A stretch of 9,057 nt of DNA from Thermoplasmata archaeon (GCA_030039825.1 JASHUV010000191.1:1-9057), one strand, 5' to 3'. Numbered from the stretch's first letter, positions 1-6,386 are shown. The notes: a model not told the origin generated them from the sequence alone. Program-made: numbers and translations.

Positions 1-839
1 TCCACCACGCGCTCGAACGCCTGGAGACCCAGGGCGTGGCCCCCTTCCTCCAGTACCTCGAGCGGGTCGAGAAGAAGGAGAAGCCCTCGAAGGGGGACGT
101 CGCGTTCCTCAAGCTCGCCGGCATCGTGGACGCCCGCCGGGAGGCGACCGAGCTGCTCGCGAGCGGCCGGGCGAGCTCCCACCCCAAGCTCGACGAGCTC
201 CTGAAGGTCGTGGACGAGGCGTTCGAGCGCGCCCGCGACCGCCCGCCCCGCCTGCTCGTCTTCGCGCAGTACCGGGACACGATCCAGGGGATCGAGGAGG
301 CCCTCTCCGCCCGCGGGCATCCCGCCCGGCGGTTCGTCGGCCAGGCGACGCGCGACGCCGACGACCCGGGGATGCGGCAGGCGGACCAGGCCCGGGTCCT
401 CGACGACTTCCGGGCCGGCCGCTTCCCGATCCTGGTCGCGAGCAGCGTCGCCGAGGAGGGGCTCGACATACCGGACGTCGACATCGTCGTCTTCTTCGAG
501 TCGACGCCGAGCGAGATCCGCGCCATCCAGCGCCGGGGCCGGACCGGGCGCTCCGCCGCCGGGCGGGTCATCCTCCTCCTCACCGCGGCGACCCGCGAGG
601 AGGGCTACCAGAGGGCGGAGACCCGGCGGGAGAAGGCGATGGGCCGCATCGTCCGGCGGCTCTCGCAGGAGGCCCGCTCGCGCGCGATCGGGGCCTCCCG
701 GCCGGATCCGGCCGGCGACGGGACGCCCTCCGGTCCCGATCCCGCCCCGGCGCCCCCGGTCGCCGACCCCGGGCGGGAGCCCCCCTCCCCGCGACGGCGC
801 CGGGGCCGGGCGACGACGTCTCCGTCGACGAGCTTTTGA
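1..839 (+). CDS. hef: Hef-family DNA helicase, C-terminal part (5' partial)
   Basis: The frame is open from the first bases of the window, entering at base 3, so the N-terminal helicase half lies upstream. The visible 278 residues hold the second RecA-like domain of a superfamily 2 helicase: LVFAQYRDT, then RRFVGQAT, the motif V region VASSVAEEGLDIPDVDIVVF, and motif VI as QRRGRTGR. RFVGQA and IRAIQRRGRTGR are typical of the archaeal Hef / FANCM / Mph1 branch, which remodels stalled forks and branched DNA. Full-length euryarchaeal Hef carries an XPF-type ERCC4 nuclease and HhH domain after the helicase. Here the protein ends about 55 residues after the helicase in a Pro/Arg-rich tail, so no nuclease is fused. 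The tail in this frame ends poorly (RRRRGRATTSPSTSF). A different frame gives a more gene-like ending that reaches base 865, so the true 3' end may be frameshifted (see findings). The helicase family call is firm; the symbol is less so because the nuclease is missing. Confidence 0.85.
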   Translation, partial: HHALERLETQGVAPFLQYLERVEKKEKPSKGDVAFLKLAGIVDARREATELLASGRASSHPKLDELLKVVDEAFERARDRPPRLLVFAQYRDTIQGIEEALSARGHPARRFVGQATRDADDPGMRQADQARVLDDFRAGRFPILVASSVAEEGLDIPDVDIVVFFESTPSEIRAIQRRGRTGRSAAGRVILLLTAATREEGYQRAETRREKAMGRIVRRLSQEARSRAIGASRPDPAGDGTPSGPDPAPAPPVADPGREPPSPRRRRGRATTSPSTSF

Positions 840-861
840 ACGGGGACCGGATGGAGAGAGC

Positions 862-975
862 GTGACCCTCATCGCCGACGTGCTCGCCCATCTCGGCGTC
901 CTCACGTTCACGCTCCTCTCGATCGCCCTCATCCTCTACCTCGTCCGCACGATGCTCCACCCGGAGAGCTACTGA
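862..975 (+). CDS. 37-residue single-pass membrane peptide, KdpF-like in appearance
   Basis: The GTG start has a purine-rich GGAGAG ribosome-binding site 4-5 bases upstream and begins a 37-codon frame. The peptide starts MTLIADVLAHLGVL, crosses the membrane once (about residues 10-28, rich in Leu, Ile and Ala) and ends YLVRTMLHPESY. The hydrophobic helix followed by a Y-L-x(4)-L-x-P-E-aromatic tail resembles KdpF, the tiny stabilising subunit of the Kdp potassium ATPase, whose tail is roughly Y-x-x-x-A-L-x-x-P-E-x-F. That resemblance was judged by eye. No kdpA, kdpB or kdpC is in the window. The GTG forms a GTGA overlap with a TGA at 863-865 in the frame that may be the real helicase end, the same junction type as three others here. 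The next gene is a Usp protein; Usp domains also occur in the KdpD sensor kinase, a suggestive but weak link. It could also be a small subunit of another membrane complex. Confidence 0.5.
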   Translation: MTLIADVLAHLGVLTFTLLSIALILYLVRTMLHPESY

Positions 976-1061
976 ACCGGGGGGCCGAGCCGGGCGTGCG
1001 GGCTCCGACGGCGCGGTTCGTCCCGGACCCCGGGCGACGCCACCCGGAGGGCTAGCGCGAC

Positions 1062-1865
1062 GTGTACGGCCGCCTGCTCCTGCCCGTCAGCGAGCCCTCC
1101 CTCGTCGAGCCGATGGTCCGCTTCGCGGCGAAGCTCCTCGACACGGAGGGGGAGATCCGCGTCCTCCACGTCATCCCGACCCGGACGCTGCCCGAGCTGA
1201 CCCGCCAATGGCGGGAATCGGTGAACCTCGTCGTCCCCGCCCACGAGGCCGGGGCGGCGCTCGACGTCCGGGTCGACCCGGAGGTCCGGGCGAGCCCGGA
1301 CGTCGCGGGCGAGATCCTCGAGCGGGCCGAGGCGCACGGGATCGAGGGGATCGTCATGACGCTCCGGGGCGACCGGCGCTCCCACAACCCGTTCTTCGGC
1401 CACATCGCCACCTCCGTCCTCCACCACGCGCCGTGCGATGTGATCGTCGTCAACCGGCTCGCCCTCGCGGGGGACGCCGCGCCGAGGATCCTCCTGCCGA
1501 CCTTCGGGGAGAGCCCCGCGCCGAAGCTCCTCCGGATCGCCGAGGAGCTCTCCGTGGCCCACCACGGGATCCCGATCGTCACCCTCGCCCTCGCCCCGCG
1601 CGGCCAGGGCGGCCGGGGGCCCTCGACGTCCCGGACCCCCCGGGGCGTCCCGGTCCAGCACCGCCGCTCCATCCTCTCCCAGGCGCTGCTCGGGGCCCGG
1701 CGCCGGCTCCCCGAGCTCATCGTCCAGGAGGCCGCCCGGGTCCGCTTCGGCTTCCTCCTGATCGGGGAGGACGCCATCCACCCCGAGGGGCCGCTCCTCA
1801 CGCGACGCTTCCTCGAGGACCTCTTCCGCCTCGCCCCCTGCCCGGTGATGGCCGTTCGAGGGTAG
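1062..1865 (+). CDS. Tandem-domain universal stress protein (UspA family)
   Basis: This 267-residue protein is two Usp domains in tandem, probably cytoplasmic. Domain 1 (residues 1-132) begins YGRLLLPVSEPSL, has the strand IRVLHVIPT near 32-40 and ends HIATSVLHHAPCDVIVVN, the classic Usp close (alpha helix, HAPC-x-V-x-V-V strand). Domain 2 (about 140-267) begins PRILLPTFGES and ends FRLAPCPVMAVRG in the same style. The ATP-binding signature G-x2-G-x9-G-S/T is not clean in either half, so nucleotide binding is doubtful. The start is GTG, with GGAGG at 1046-1050 about 11 bases upstream. The dphB start follows only 8 bases after the stop, so the two are probably cotranscribed. Usp proteins act in stress responses or as regulatory partners of transporters; the specific partner cannot be told from the sequence. 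The middle stretch 178-200 is Gly/Arg/Ser-rich and probably a loop. Confidence 0.85.
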   Translation: MYGRLLLPVSEPSLVEPMVRFAAKLLDTEGEIRVLHVIPTRTLPELTRQWRESVNLVVPAHEAGAALDVRVDPEVRASPDVAGEILERAEAHGIEGIVMTLRGDRRSHNPFFGHIATSVLHHAPCDVIVVNRLALAGDAAPRILLPTFGESPAPKLLRIAEELSVAHHGIPIVTLALAPRGQGGRGPSTSRTPRGVPVQHRRSILSQALLGARRRLPELIVQEAARVRFGFLLIGEDAIHPEGPLLTRRFLEDLFRLAPCPVMAVRG

Positions 1866-1873
1866 CCCGGTCC

Positions 1874-2665
1874 ATGGCGGCGGAGCTCGGCTTCGTCGGT
1901 GTCGGCCTCGGCGACGAGCGCGACCTCTCCGAGCGCGCGTGGGAGTGCCTCCACCTCGCGCGGGAGATCTTCGCCGAGGAGTACACGAGCCGTCTCCGGG
2001 CGGGGGCCTTCGACCGGATCGCCGCCCGGCTCGGGCGCCCCGTCACGCGCCTCTCGCGGGCCGAGCTCGAATCGGAGCGGCCGATCCTCGCGGCCCTCGA
2101 CCGCGGGGGCCCGGTCGTCCTGCTCGTGCCGGGCGACCCGTTCACCGCGACGACCCACGGGGCGCTGCGCCGCGCCGTGGAGGCCGCGGGGCACCGGTGG
2201 CGCTACCTCCCGAACGCCTCGATCGTGACGGCCGCCCCGGGCCTGCTCGGGCTGATGGCCTACAAGTTCGGCCGGATCGCCTCCCTCCCGTTCCCCGAGC
2301 CGGGCTTCGCCCCCTCTTCCCCGCTCGACGTCGTCCGGTCGAACCGGGGGATCGGCGCCCACACCCTCCTCCTCCTCGATCTCCGACCGGAGGAGGGCCG
2401 CTTCATGACGGCGAACGACGCGCTCGCCCTCCTGCGCGAGCGGGACCGGCCCCCGGCGCTCTTCCCGCCGGGCCAGGAGCTCGCCGTCGTCGCCCGCGTC
2501 GGGACCGAGTCGGCCCGGGGGTTCTTCGGCCCGCTCGAAGCGCTCGCGACGACCGACTTCGGGCCGCCGCTCCACGCCCTCGTCGTCCCGGCGCCGGAGC
2601 TCCACTTCGAGGAGCGCGCCGCCCTCGAGAGGCTGAGGGTCGGCCGTCCCGCGGCGACGACCTGA
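1874..2665 (+). CDS. dphB: Diphthine synthase (elongation factor 2 methyltransferase)
   Basis: DphB is the S-adenosylmethionine-dependent methylase that trimethylates the carboxypropyl-histidine intermediate on archaeal EF-2, giving diphthine, the second step of diphthamide synthesis. The 263-residue length matches the family. Recognisable elements of the tetrapyrrole-methylase fold are the N-terminal GFVGVGLGDERDLS (6-19), EIFAEEYTS (31-39) at the position of the usual AEFYTS, the SAM-site loop VPGDPFTATTH (85-95), PNASIVTAAPGLLGLMAYKF (113-132, usually HNASI), and HTLLLLDLR (163-171) with FMTANDAL just after. The frame stays open upstream through the Usp gene, but the family N-terminus fixes the start at this ATG. 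A GAGGG about 11 bases upstream lies inside the end of the Usp gene. The gene is the last of the plus-strand cluster and ends 3 bases from the convergent minus-strand stop. This is one of the strongest archaeal markers in the window. Confidence 0.95.
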   Translation: MAAELGFVGVGLGDERDLSERAWECLHLAREIFAEEYTSRLRAGAFDRIAARLGRPVTRLSRAELESERPILAALDRGGPVVLLVPGDPFTATTHGALRRAVEAAGHRWRYLPNASIVTAAPGLLGLMAYKFGRIASLPFPEPGFAPSSPLDVVRSNRGIGAHTLLLLDLRPEEGRFMTANDALALLRERDRPPALFPPGQELAVVARVGTESARGFFGPLEALATTDFGPPLHALVVPAPELHFEERAALERLRVGRPAATT

Positions 2666-2668
2666 CGC

Positions 2669-4204
2669 CTAGATCCGCCGGCCCCAGTCCGTGACGCCGG
2701 CCGCCCCGAGGGCCCGCGCCATCGCCGCGTCGTACGCCGCGGCCGGGTCCTGGAGGAGGGGCGCGAGGGCCGCCGCGAGGCTCCGACCGAACGTCCGCTC
2801 GGTATCGGTGAACTGCCAGGCGTGGGCCGCGTCCCGCCCGAGGACGATGAGGAGGCCGAAGGCGAGCCCCCGCTCCTTGCCTTCTCGCGGCAGCCGGTCG
2901 AACAGGGCCTTCTCCGCGGCCTTCGCGCCCTGCGAGCGGAACGCCCGGGCGATGGCGTCGAGGAACGCCGCCTCGGGGGCGAGCGCCTCGTACGCGGGGA
3001 GGGCGTCGAGCGTCTCCCGCTCCCGGGAGGCCTTCGCGGCTCGGTGCAGGAGCTCGCTGACGCGGCCCGGGGCGGCCTTCGCCTCCCGGACGAGTCGGGC
3101 GGCCCGCTCCGGGTCGGGGACGATGGCCGCGACGATCGTCTCCGCGTGCTCCGGCCAGAGCTTCTCGAGGGCCCGGCTCGCCGCCGCCTCGTCGATCTCG
3201 AAGAGCCCCCCGACCTCGGGGAGCACGCTCTCGAGCGCGGTCCTCTCCTCGGCCGTCGGGCGGAGCGCGTCGATGAAGCGGGCCCGGTCCGCCCCGTAGC
3301 AGACCCCCGCCGCGACGAGGATCGGCGCCCGCGACCGCTCGAGGAGGGGTCGCACCTCCTCCTCGTACCGGTCGAGGAGCTCCCGGTCGGCGAGCTTGCC
3401 GAAGTGGTAGGCCTTCCGGAGGCCGCGGGGGAGCTCGGGGAGGTAGCGGTGGGGGCAGTCGTCCGGGCCGGTGCACTTGACCTCGAGCGAGACGGCGACC
3501 GGGAACGCCGATTCCGGGTCGGGGATCGCCATCCGGGCGCTCATCTCCGAGAGGAGGTGGCGGTCCCCCTTCGCGCAACGTCGGCAGACCGTCACGGTGG
3601 TGCCGGCGGCGGGCCAGCCGACGGAGAGCGACGGGACGTGCTCCCCGGCGACGAGGTGAGGGCAGCGGAGGCGCCCGTCCCCGTCGGGTCCGACCCGGTA
3701 GGACAGGCGCGCGAGCTGGCGCGCCTTGAACTCCTCCGGCGGGGCCGGGTCCGGACCGGTGCAGACGAGCGAGGCGTCCGCGGCGAAGAAGTGGAAGCCC
3801 TTGCGCGCCCACTCGAGGTAGCCGAGCAGGAGCCGCTCGGGGTCGGCGCCGGTCTGGACGGCGATCTCCGCCTCGTGGCTCGTCTTGGCGAGGGGGGCGT
3901 AGGGGACCTCGCCGGAGGGGAAGCGCGCGACGACGAGCGCGGGGAGTTCCGGGTCGAGGTAGAACTTGAGGAGCCCCGCGAGCGCCCTCGGCAGGGGTTC
4001 GCCCCACCGGCGCATCCTGTCGAGCCGGTGGTCGTCCTCCCGGGCCTCCCGGACCTCCTCGAGCTCGCTCCTCAACCGGTCGAACCGGTCCGGCGGGCAG
4101 GCCCGGCCGAGCTTCGGCAGGAGCGGCTCGACGCTCTCCCGCAGCGTGGCGGCGCGGCGAACGAGCTCCCCCTCCCGTCCTCCGGAGGCCCGCCGCACCC
4201 GCAT
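2669..4204 (-). CDS. Unrecognised 511-residue protein with Cys/His clusters
   Basis: I do not recognise this family. From the chosen ATG the protein has 511 residues. Residues 1-70 are highly charged and helical. The middle part (about 75-300) is more conserved-looking, with LLKFYLDPELPALVVARFPSG, EVPYAPLAKTSHEAEIAVQ and GYLEWARKGFHFFAADASLV. It contains possible metal ligands: C181-P-H183, C207-x2-C210 (VCRRC), and C244-x5-C250-P-H252. Residues 300-511 are largely alpha-helical and acidic/Ala-rich, with no membrane segment or signal peptide, so it is probably cytoplasmic. The frame could extend upstream to 4342, but that would overlap guaA on the same strand and adds low-quality sequence. 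The ATG at 4204 has GAGAGG and GGAG purine tracts just upstream and a TATA-like element about 40 bases upstream. Antisense open frames are shadows: this strand has the coherent protein. A metal-binding regulatory or enzymatic role is only a guess. Confidence 0.8.
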   Translation of the reverse strand: MRVRRASGGREGELVRRAATLRESVEPLLPKLGRACPPDRFDRLRSELEEVREAREDDHRLDRMRRWGEPLPRALAGLLKFYLDPELPALVVARFPSGEVPYAPLAKTSHEAEIAVQTGADPERLLLGYLEWARKGFHFFAADASLVCTGPDPAPPEEFKARQLARLSYRVGPDGDGRLRCPHLVAGEHVPSLSVGWPAAGTTVTVCRRCAKGDRHLLSEMSARMAIPDPESAFPVAVSLEVKCTGPDDCPHRYLPELPRGLRKAYHFGKLADRELLDRYEEEVRPLLERSRAPILVAAGVCYGADRARFIDALRPTAEERTALESVLPEVGGLFEIDEAAASRALEKLWPEHAETIVAAIVPDPERAARLVREAKAAPGRVSELLHRAAKASRERETLDALPAYEALAPEAAFLDAIARAFRSQGAKAAEKALFDRLPREGKERGLAFGLLIVLGRDAAHAWQFTDTERTFGRSLAAALAPLLQDPAAAYDAAMARALGAAGVTDWGRRI

Positions 4205-4240
4205 CCGCTCCGCCTCTCGGGGCGTTCGAGCGTCGGGGTC

Positions 4241-4250
4241 TACAAATGCG
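4241..4250 (-). promoter_or_regulatory. Possible TATA-like promoter element for the 511-residue gene
   Basis: On the minus strand this reads CGCATTTGTA, the only AT-rich patch in the 55-base gap between guaA and the downstream gene. It lies about 40 bases upstream of the ATG at 4204. A transcript starting 25-30 bases downstream would have a leader of roughly 15 bases, normal for archaea. The match to an archaeal TATA box is weak, and read-through from guaA is equally possible. Confidence 0.3.
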
Positions 4251-4259
4251 CTTGCCCCG

Positions 4260-4826
4260 CTACCGCCGGGCGGTCGCGAGGAAGTTCGCGAGCAGGGTCC
4301 GCCCGTGCTCGGTGTGCTCGACCTCCGGGTGGAACTGGACACCGAAGATCGGCCGCGCCGGGTGGGCCATCGCCTCGACGGCGCACGCCGGGGAATGGGC
4401 GAGGCCGCTCCACCCCGCGGGGAGACGGGTGACCTGGTCGGAATGGCTCGCCCAGACCGTCAGGGCGGGGGGGATCCCCACGAAGAGGGGATGCTCCGGA
4501 CGGTCGAGCTCGAGGGCGACCCGTCCGAACTCCGGGGACGGCGCCCGGGTCACCGACCCTCCGAAGTGCCGGGCGAGGAACTGGTGGCCGACGCAGATGC
4601 CGAGGACCGGGACGCTCGCCCGGTCGATCCATCCGTCCACGGCCCCGAGCGGGTCGTGGCGGCCCTCGAGACTGAGCGCCCCCCCCGACAGGACGATGGC
4701 GTCCGCGTCGAGCTCCTCGTACGGGGTGTCGTTCGGGACGATCCGGCTCTCCGCCCCGAGCTCCTTGAGCACCCGGTACTCTCGGTGGGTCCACTGCCCG
4801 CCGTTGTCGACGACCGGGACCTTCAC
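4260..4826 (-). CDS. guaA: GMP synthase subunit A (glutamine amidotransferase)
   Basis: This 188-residue class I glutamine amidotransferase supplies ammonia for XMP to GMP conversion in purine synthesis. In archaea it is a separate subunit that pairs with an ATP-pyrophosphatase subunit, which is not in this window. The N-terminus VPVVDNGGQWTHREYRVLKE is typical of archaeal GuaA-a (VVDNGGQ, then W/Y-T-H). The oxyanion strand IVLSGGALSLEG is at 45-55. The nucleophile elbow GICVGHQFLARHFGG has Cys78, and the catalytic pair is His166 and Glu168 in GVQFHPEVEHTEHG. The triad is therefore complete, and the length is right for the stand-alone subunit. The start is GTG, and its GTGA overlaps the stop of the preceding membrane-protein gene, implying translational coupling. 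An alternative name such as HisH or carbamoyl-phosphate synthase small subunit is ruled out by size and the N-terminal motif. Confidence 0.93.
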   Translation of the reverse strand: MKVPVVDNGGQWTHREYRVLKELGAESRIVPNDTPYEELDADAIVLSGGALSLEGRHDPLGAVDGWIDRASVPVLGICVGHQFLARHFGGSVTRAPSPEFGRVALELDRPEHPLFVGIPPALTVWASHSDQVTRLPAGWSGLAHSPACAVEAMAHPARPIFGVQFHPEVEHTEHGRTLLANFLATARR

Positions 4827-5209
4827 GGCGGCCTCCGCGTCCCGGGGGGGTCCGCCCCCCGGGTGGTCCCGTCGACGGGGGCCGACCCCTTCTCCGGGAG
4901 AAGGCCCCCCTTGAGCTCCTCGAGGTCCTTCGCCATCCGCTGGACCTCCCCGCGCATCCTCAGCATCTCCTCCTCGAACTCGGTGAAGCCGCCGCCCGAC
5001 TGCATCCGCTGCGAGATGTAGATCCCGATGAAGAGCGCCCCGACGAGCGCGAGGATCGTGGTGAAGACGAGGGCGAAGATGAACGAGACGAGGTTCCCGA
5101 CGGCGGAGAGGATCGGGACCCGGAAGACGTGCGTCAGCTCGGCGATCTCCACGATGAACAGCGCGAGGATCGCCGCGGCCCAGAGGGCGATCAGCCGCCG
5201 GTCCCTCAC
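4823..5209 (-). CDS. Two-helix membrane protein with C-terminal coiled coil, unknown function
   Basis: This 128-residue protein is unrecognised. A basic N-terminus (MRDRR) is followed by a hydrophobic helix (about 6-22) and a second, longer one (about 36-64, rich in Phe, Val, Leu and Ala). It then has QRMQSGGG, a charged heptad-like helix (about 76-101, FEEEMLRMRGEVQRMAKDLE) and a flexible Pro/Gly/Arg tail. Charge distribution suggests a hairpin with both ends in the cytoplasm and the coiled coil available for self-association or partner binding. The frame stays open upstream to 5422, but that would overlap the preceding gene almost completely. The GTG at 5209 makes a GTGA overlap with the previous stop. 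Its own stop overlaps the guaA start the same way. It probably works with the exported protein encoded just upstream. Confidence 0.8.
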   Translation of the reverse strand: MRDRRLIALWAAAILALFIVEIAELTHVFRVPILSAVGNLVSFIFALVFTTILALVGALFIGIYISQRMQSGGGFTEFEEEMLRMRGEVQRMAKDLEELKGGLLPEKGSAPVDGTTRGADPPGTRRPP

Positions 5210-5760
5210 CGGGAGCCTCCCGGGGGCGCCACGAGCTCGAGCGGGAAGGTGATCGGCAGGTCGGAGAGCGGGGTGCTCGACGTCGAGGCCGGGGCCGGCA
5301 GGTAGGAGGTCACCACGAGGAGGCCCGCCGTCACGTTGACCTCGAAGGTGCCCAAGTAGTCGACCGTGACGCCCGTCGGGTCGATGTAGACGGCCGTCAC
5401 GTTGAGCGCGACCGGGTCCCATCCGGCGGTGACGGCGGCCTCGATCGTCTCGTTGAAGACCGTCGCGTTCGGGAAGGCGAAGTCGGGGGCGGATGGCGCA
5501 CCGCCCGGCGGGGGTCGAGCGAGGGCGAGGGAGATGGAGGCGTACCGGACGAGACCGATCCCCTGTACGTAGTAGTGGGTCGCGTTCTCGCCGGGAAGGC
5601 CGTCGACGATCAGGTTCGCCTGCGTCTCGAGCGTCCCGGCGGCGGGTGTGCCGAGCGACAGGAGGTTCGGGGTGAGCGCGATGAGGACGAGGAGGAGGAC
5701 CGTGATGGCGACGAACGGGAGGGGAAAGTACTCCCGCCAGCCTCCCCGGACGGTCGTCAC
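5206..5760 (-). CDS. Membrane-anchored exported protein with five N-glycosylation sequons
   Basis: This 184-residue protein has a short basic N-terminus (Arg5, Arg9), one transmembrane helix (about 14-31, FVAITVLLLVLIALT) and a Thr/Val/Ala/Pro-rich remainder with no second helix. That gives N-in, C-out topology. The outer domain holds five N-X-T sequons, at Asn59, 98, 103, 120 and 142, as expected for an archaeal N-glycosylated surface protein. The second half looks beta-rich (VTAVYIDPTGVTVDYLGTFE). The helix is an uncleaved anchor or signal peptide; I see no clear pilin (class III) processing site. Although the frame extends to 5781, the GTG at 5760 makes a GTGA overlap with the ubiX stop and is preferred. 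It lies between ubiX and the two-helix protein, both coupled by overlap. I do not recognise the family. Confidence 0.8.
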   Translation of the reverse strand: MTTVRGGWREYFPLPFVAITVLLLVLIALTPNLLSLGTPAAGTLETQANLIVDGLPGENATHYYVQGIGLVRYASISLALARPPPGGAPSAPDFAFPNATVFNETIEAAVTAGWDPVALNVTAVYIDPTGVTVDYLGTFEVNVTAGLLVVTSYLPAPASTSSTPLSDLPITFPLELVAPPGGSR

Positions 5761-6314
5761 GGCGCTGTCCCCCCGCCCCACGGGCGGTAGAGCTCGTGCG
5801 GGACGCCTAAGTGGTCGAGGACCTTCCCGGCGAGGTAGTCCGTCTGGTCGTCGACCGACCGCGGCTTGAGGTAGTAGGGCGGCGCCGCGAGCAGCATCAC
5901 CACGCCGAGCTCGGCGAGCCGCGTCATGTGGGCGAGGGAGATGGCGTCGAGAGGGGTCTCGCGGGGGACGAGGACGAGCGGCCGATGTTCCTTGAGGTGG
6001 ACGTGGGCGGCCCGCCCGATGAGCGTGTCCGCGAGCCCGGTGGCGAGGCGTGCGAGCTGGTTCATCGAGCAGGGGACGATCGCCATCCCGCCGGTGCGGA
6101 CCGACCCGCTCGCGATCGGGGCGGCGAGGTCCCGGTCGCCGTAGATGTGCCGCGCCCCCCGACCGAGCTCCTCCGGGCCGATCCCGGCCTCCTCCTTCAG
6201 GACGGCGCGTCCCCCCTCGCTGACGACGAGGTCGAACGTCCGGCCCGCGGCCGCGACGGCGCGGACCACGCGGACCGCGATCGGGGCGCCGCTCGCTCCG
6301 CTGACGCCGATCAC
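5757..6314 (-). CDS. ubiX: Flavin prenyltransferase UbiX
   Basis: UbiX attaches a dimethylallyl group to FMN, making the prenylated FMN cofactor of UbiD-type decarboxylases. It is a soluble dodecamer in characterised members. The 185 residues from GTG show the flavin loop GVSGASGA (3-10), VVSEGG (30-35), VPCSMNQLARLATGLADTLI (80-99), and HLKEHRPLVLVPRETPL (106-122), all hallmark UbiX segments, plus PPYY near 145-148. The start is uncertain. GTG at 6314 leaves only two residues before the glycine loop and clips the first beta strand (PLVIGVSG). An in-frame CTG at 6335, with GAGGT four bases before it, would give a 192-residue protein with a typical N-terminus. No ATG or TTG is available in between or just upstream. 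The stop overlaps the next gene as GTGA. The frame continues far upstream antisense to the thiolase, which is shadow. It is divergent from the thiolase gene, with a 99-base gap. Confidence 0.92.
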   Translation of the reverse strand: MIGVSGASGAPIAVRVVRAVAAAGRTFDLVVSEGGRAVLKEEAGIGPEELGRGARHIYGDRDLAAPIASGSVRTGGMAIVPCSMNQLARLATGLADTLIGRAAHVHLKEHRPLVLVPRETPLDAISLAHMTRLAELGVVMLLAAPPYYLKPRSVDDQTDYLAGKVLDHLGVPHELYRPWGGGTAP

Positions 6315-6363
6315 GAGGGGAAGCGATTCCGTCAGACCGACCTCGAGCGCCGCGGGACTCGGC

Positions 6364-6370
6364 GTTATCT
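6364..6370 (-). promoter_or_regulatory. Possible TATA-like element for the ubiX operon
   Basis: The minus strand reads AGATAAC within a GC-rich stretch. It lies about 28-35 bases upstream of the in-frame CTG at 6335 and about 50 bases upstream of the GTG at 6314. Either a nearly leaderless or a short-leader transcript would fit. The GAGGAGATAAC context could instead be read as a ribosome-binding site, but no start codon follows it at a usable distance. Weak match. Confidence 0.25.
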
Positions 6371-6386
6371 CCTCGAACGGTTCCCC

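Noticed and set aside
780..786. Programmed -1 ribosomal frameshift at the C-run in the helicase tail
   Set aside because: The C-run does not match the slippery-heptamer phase of the reading frame. A sequencing indel or simple mutation is the easier explanation.
862..1865. A Kdp potassium-transport operon
   Set aside because: Only a KdpF-like peptide and a Usp protein are present. No KdpA, KdpB, KdpC or histidine kinase is encoded nearby.
1052..2605. Minus-strand open frame of about 500 codons antisense to the Usp and dphB genes
   Set aside because: It has no family motifs and repetitive Arg/Glu/Pro composition, while the plus strand carries a clear Usp protein and diphthine synthase.
2822..4432. 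Plus-strand open frame of about 530 codons opposite the 511-residue gene
   Set aside because: It has shadow composition (Arg, Gly, Glu, Val) with no structured segments, and would extend into the guaA gene. The minus-strand frame has coherent hydrophobic patterning.
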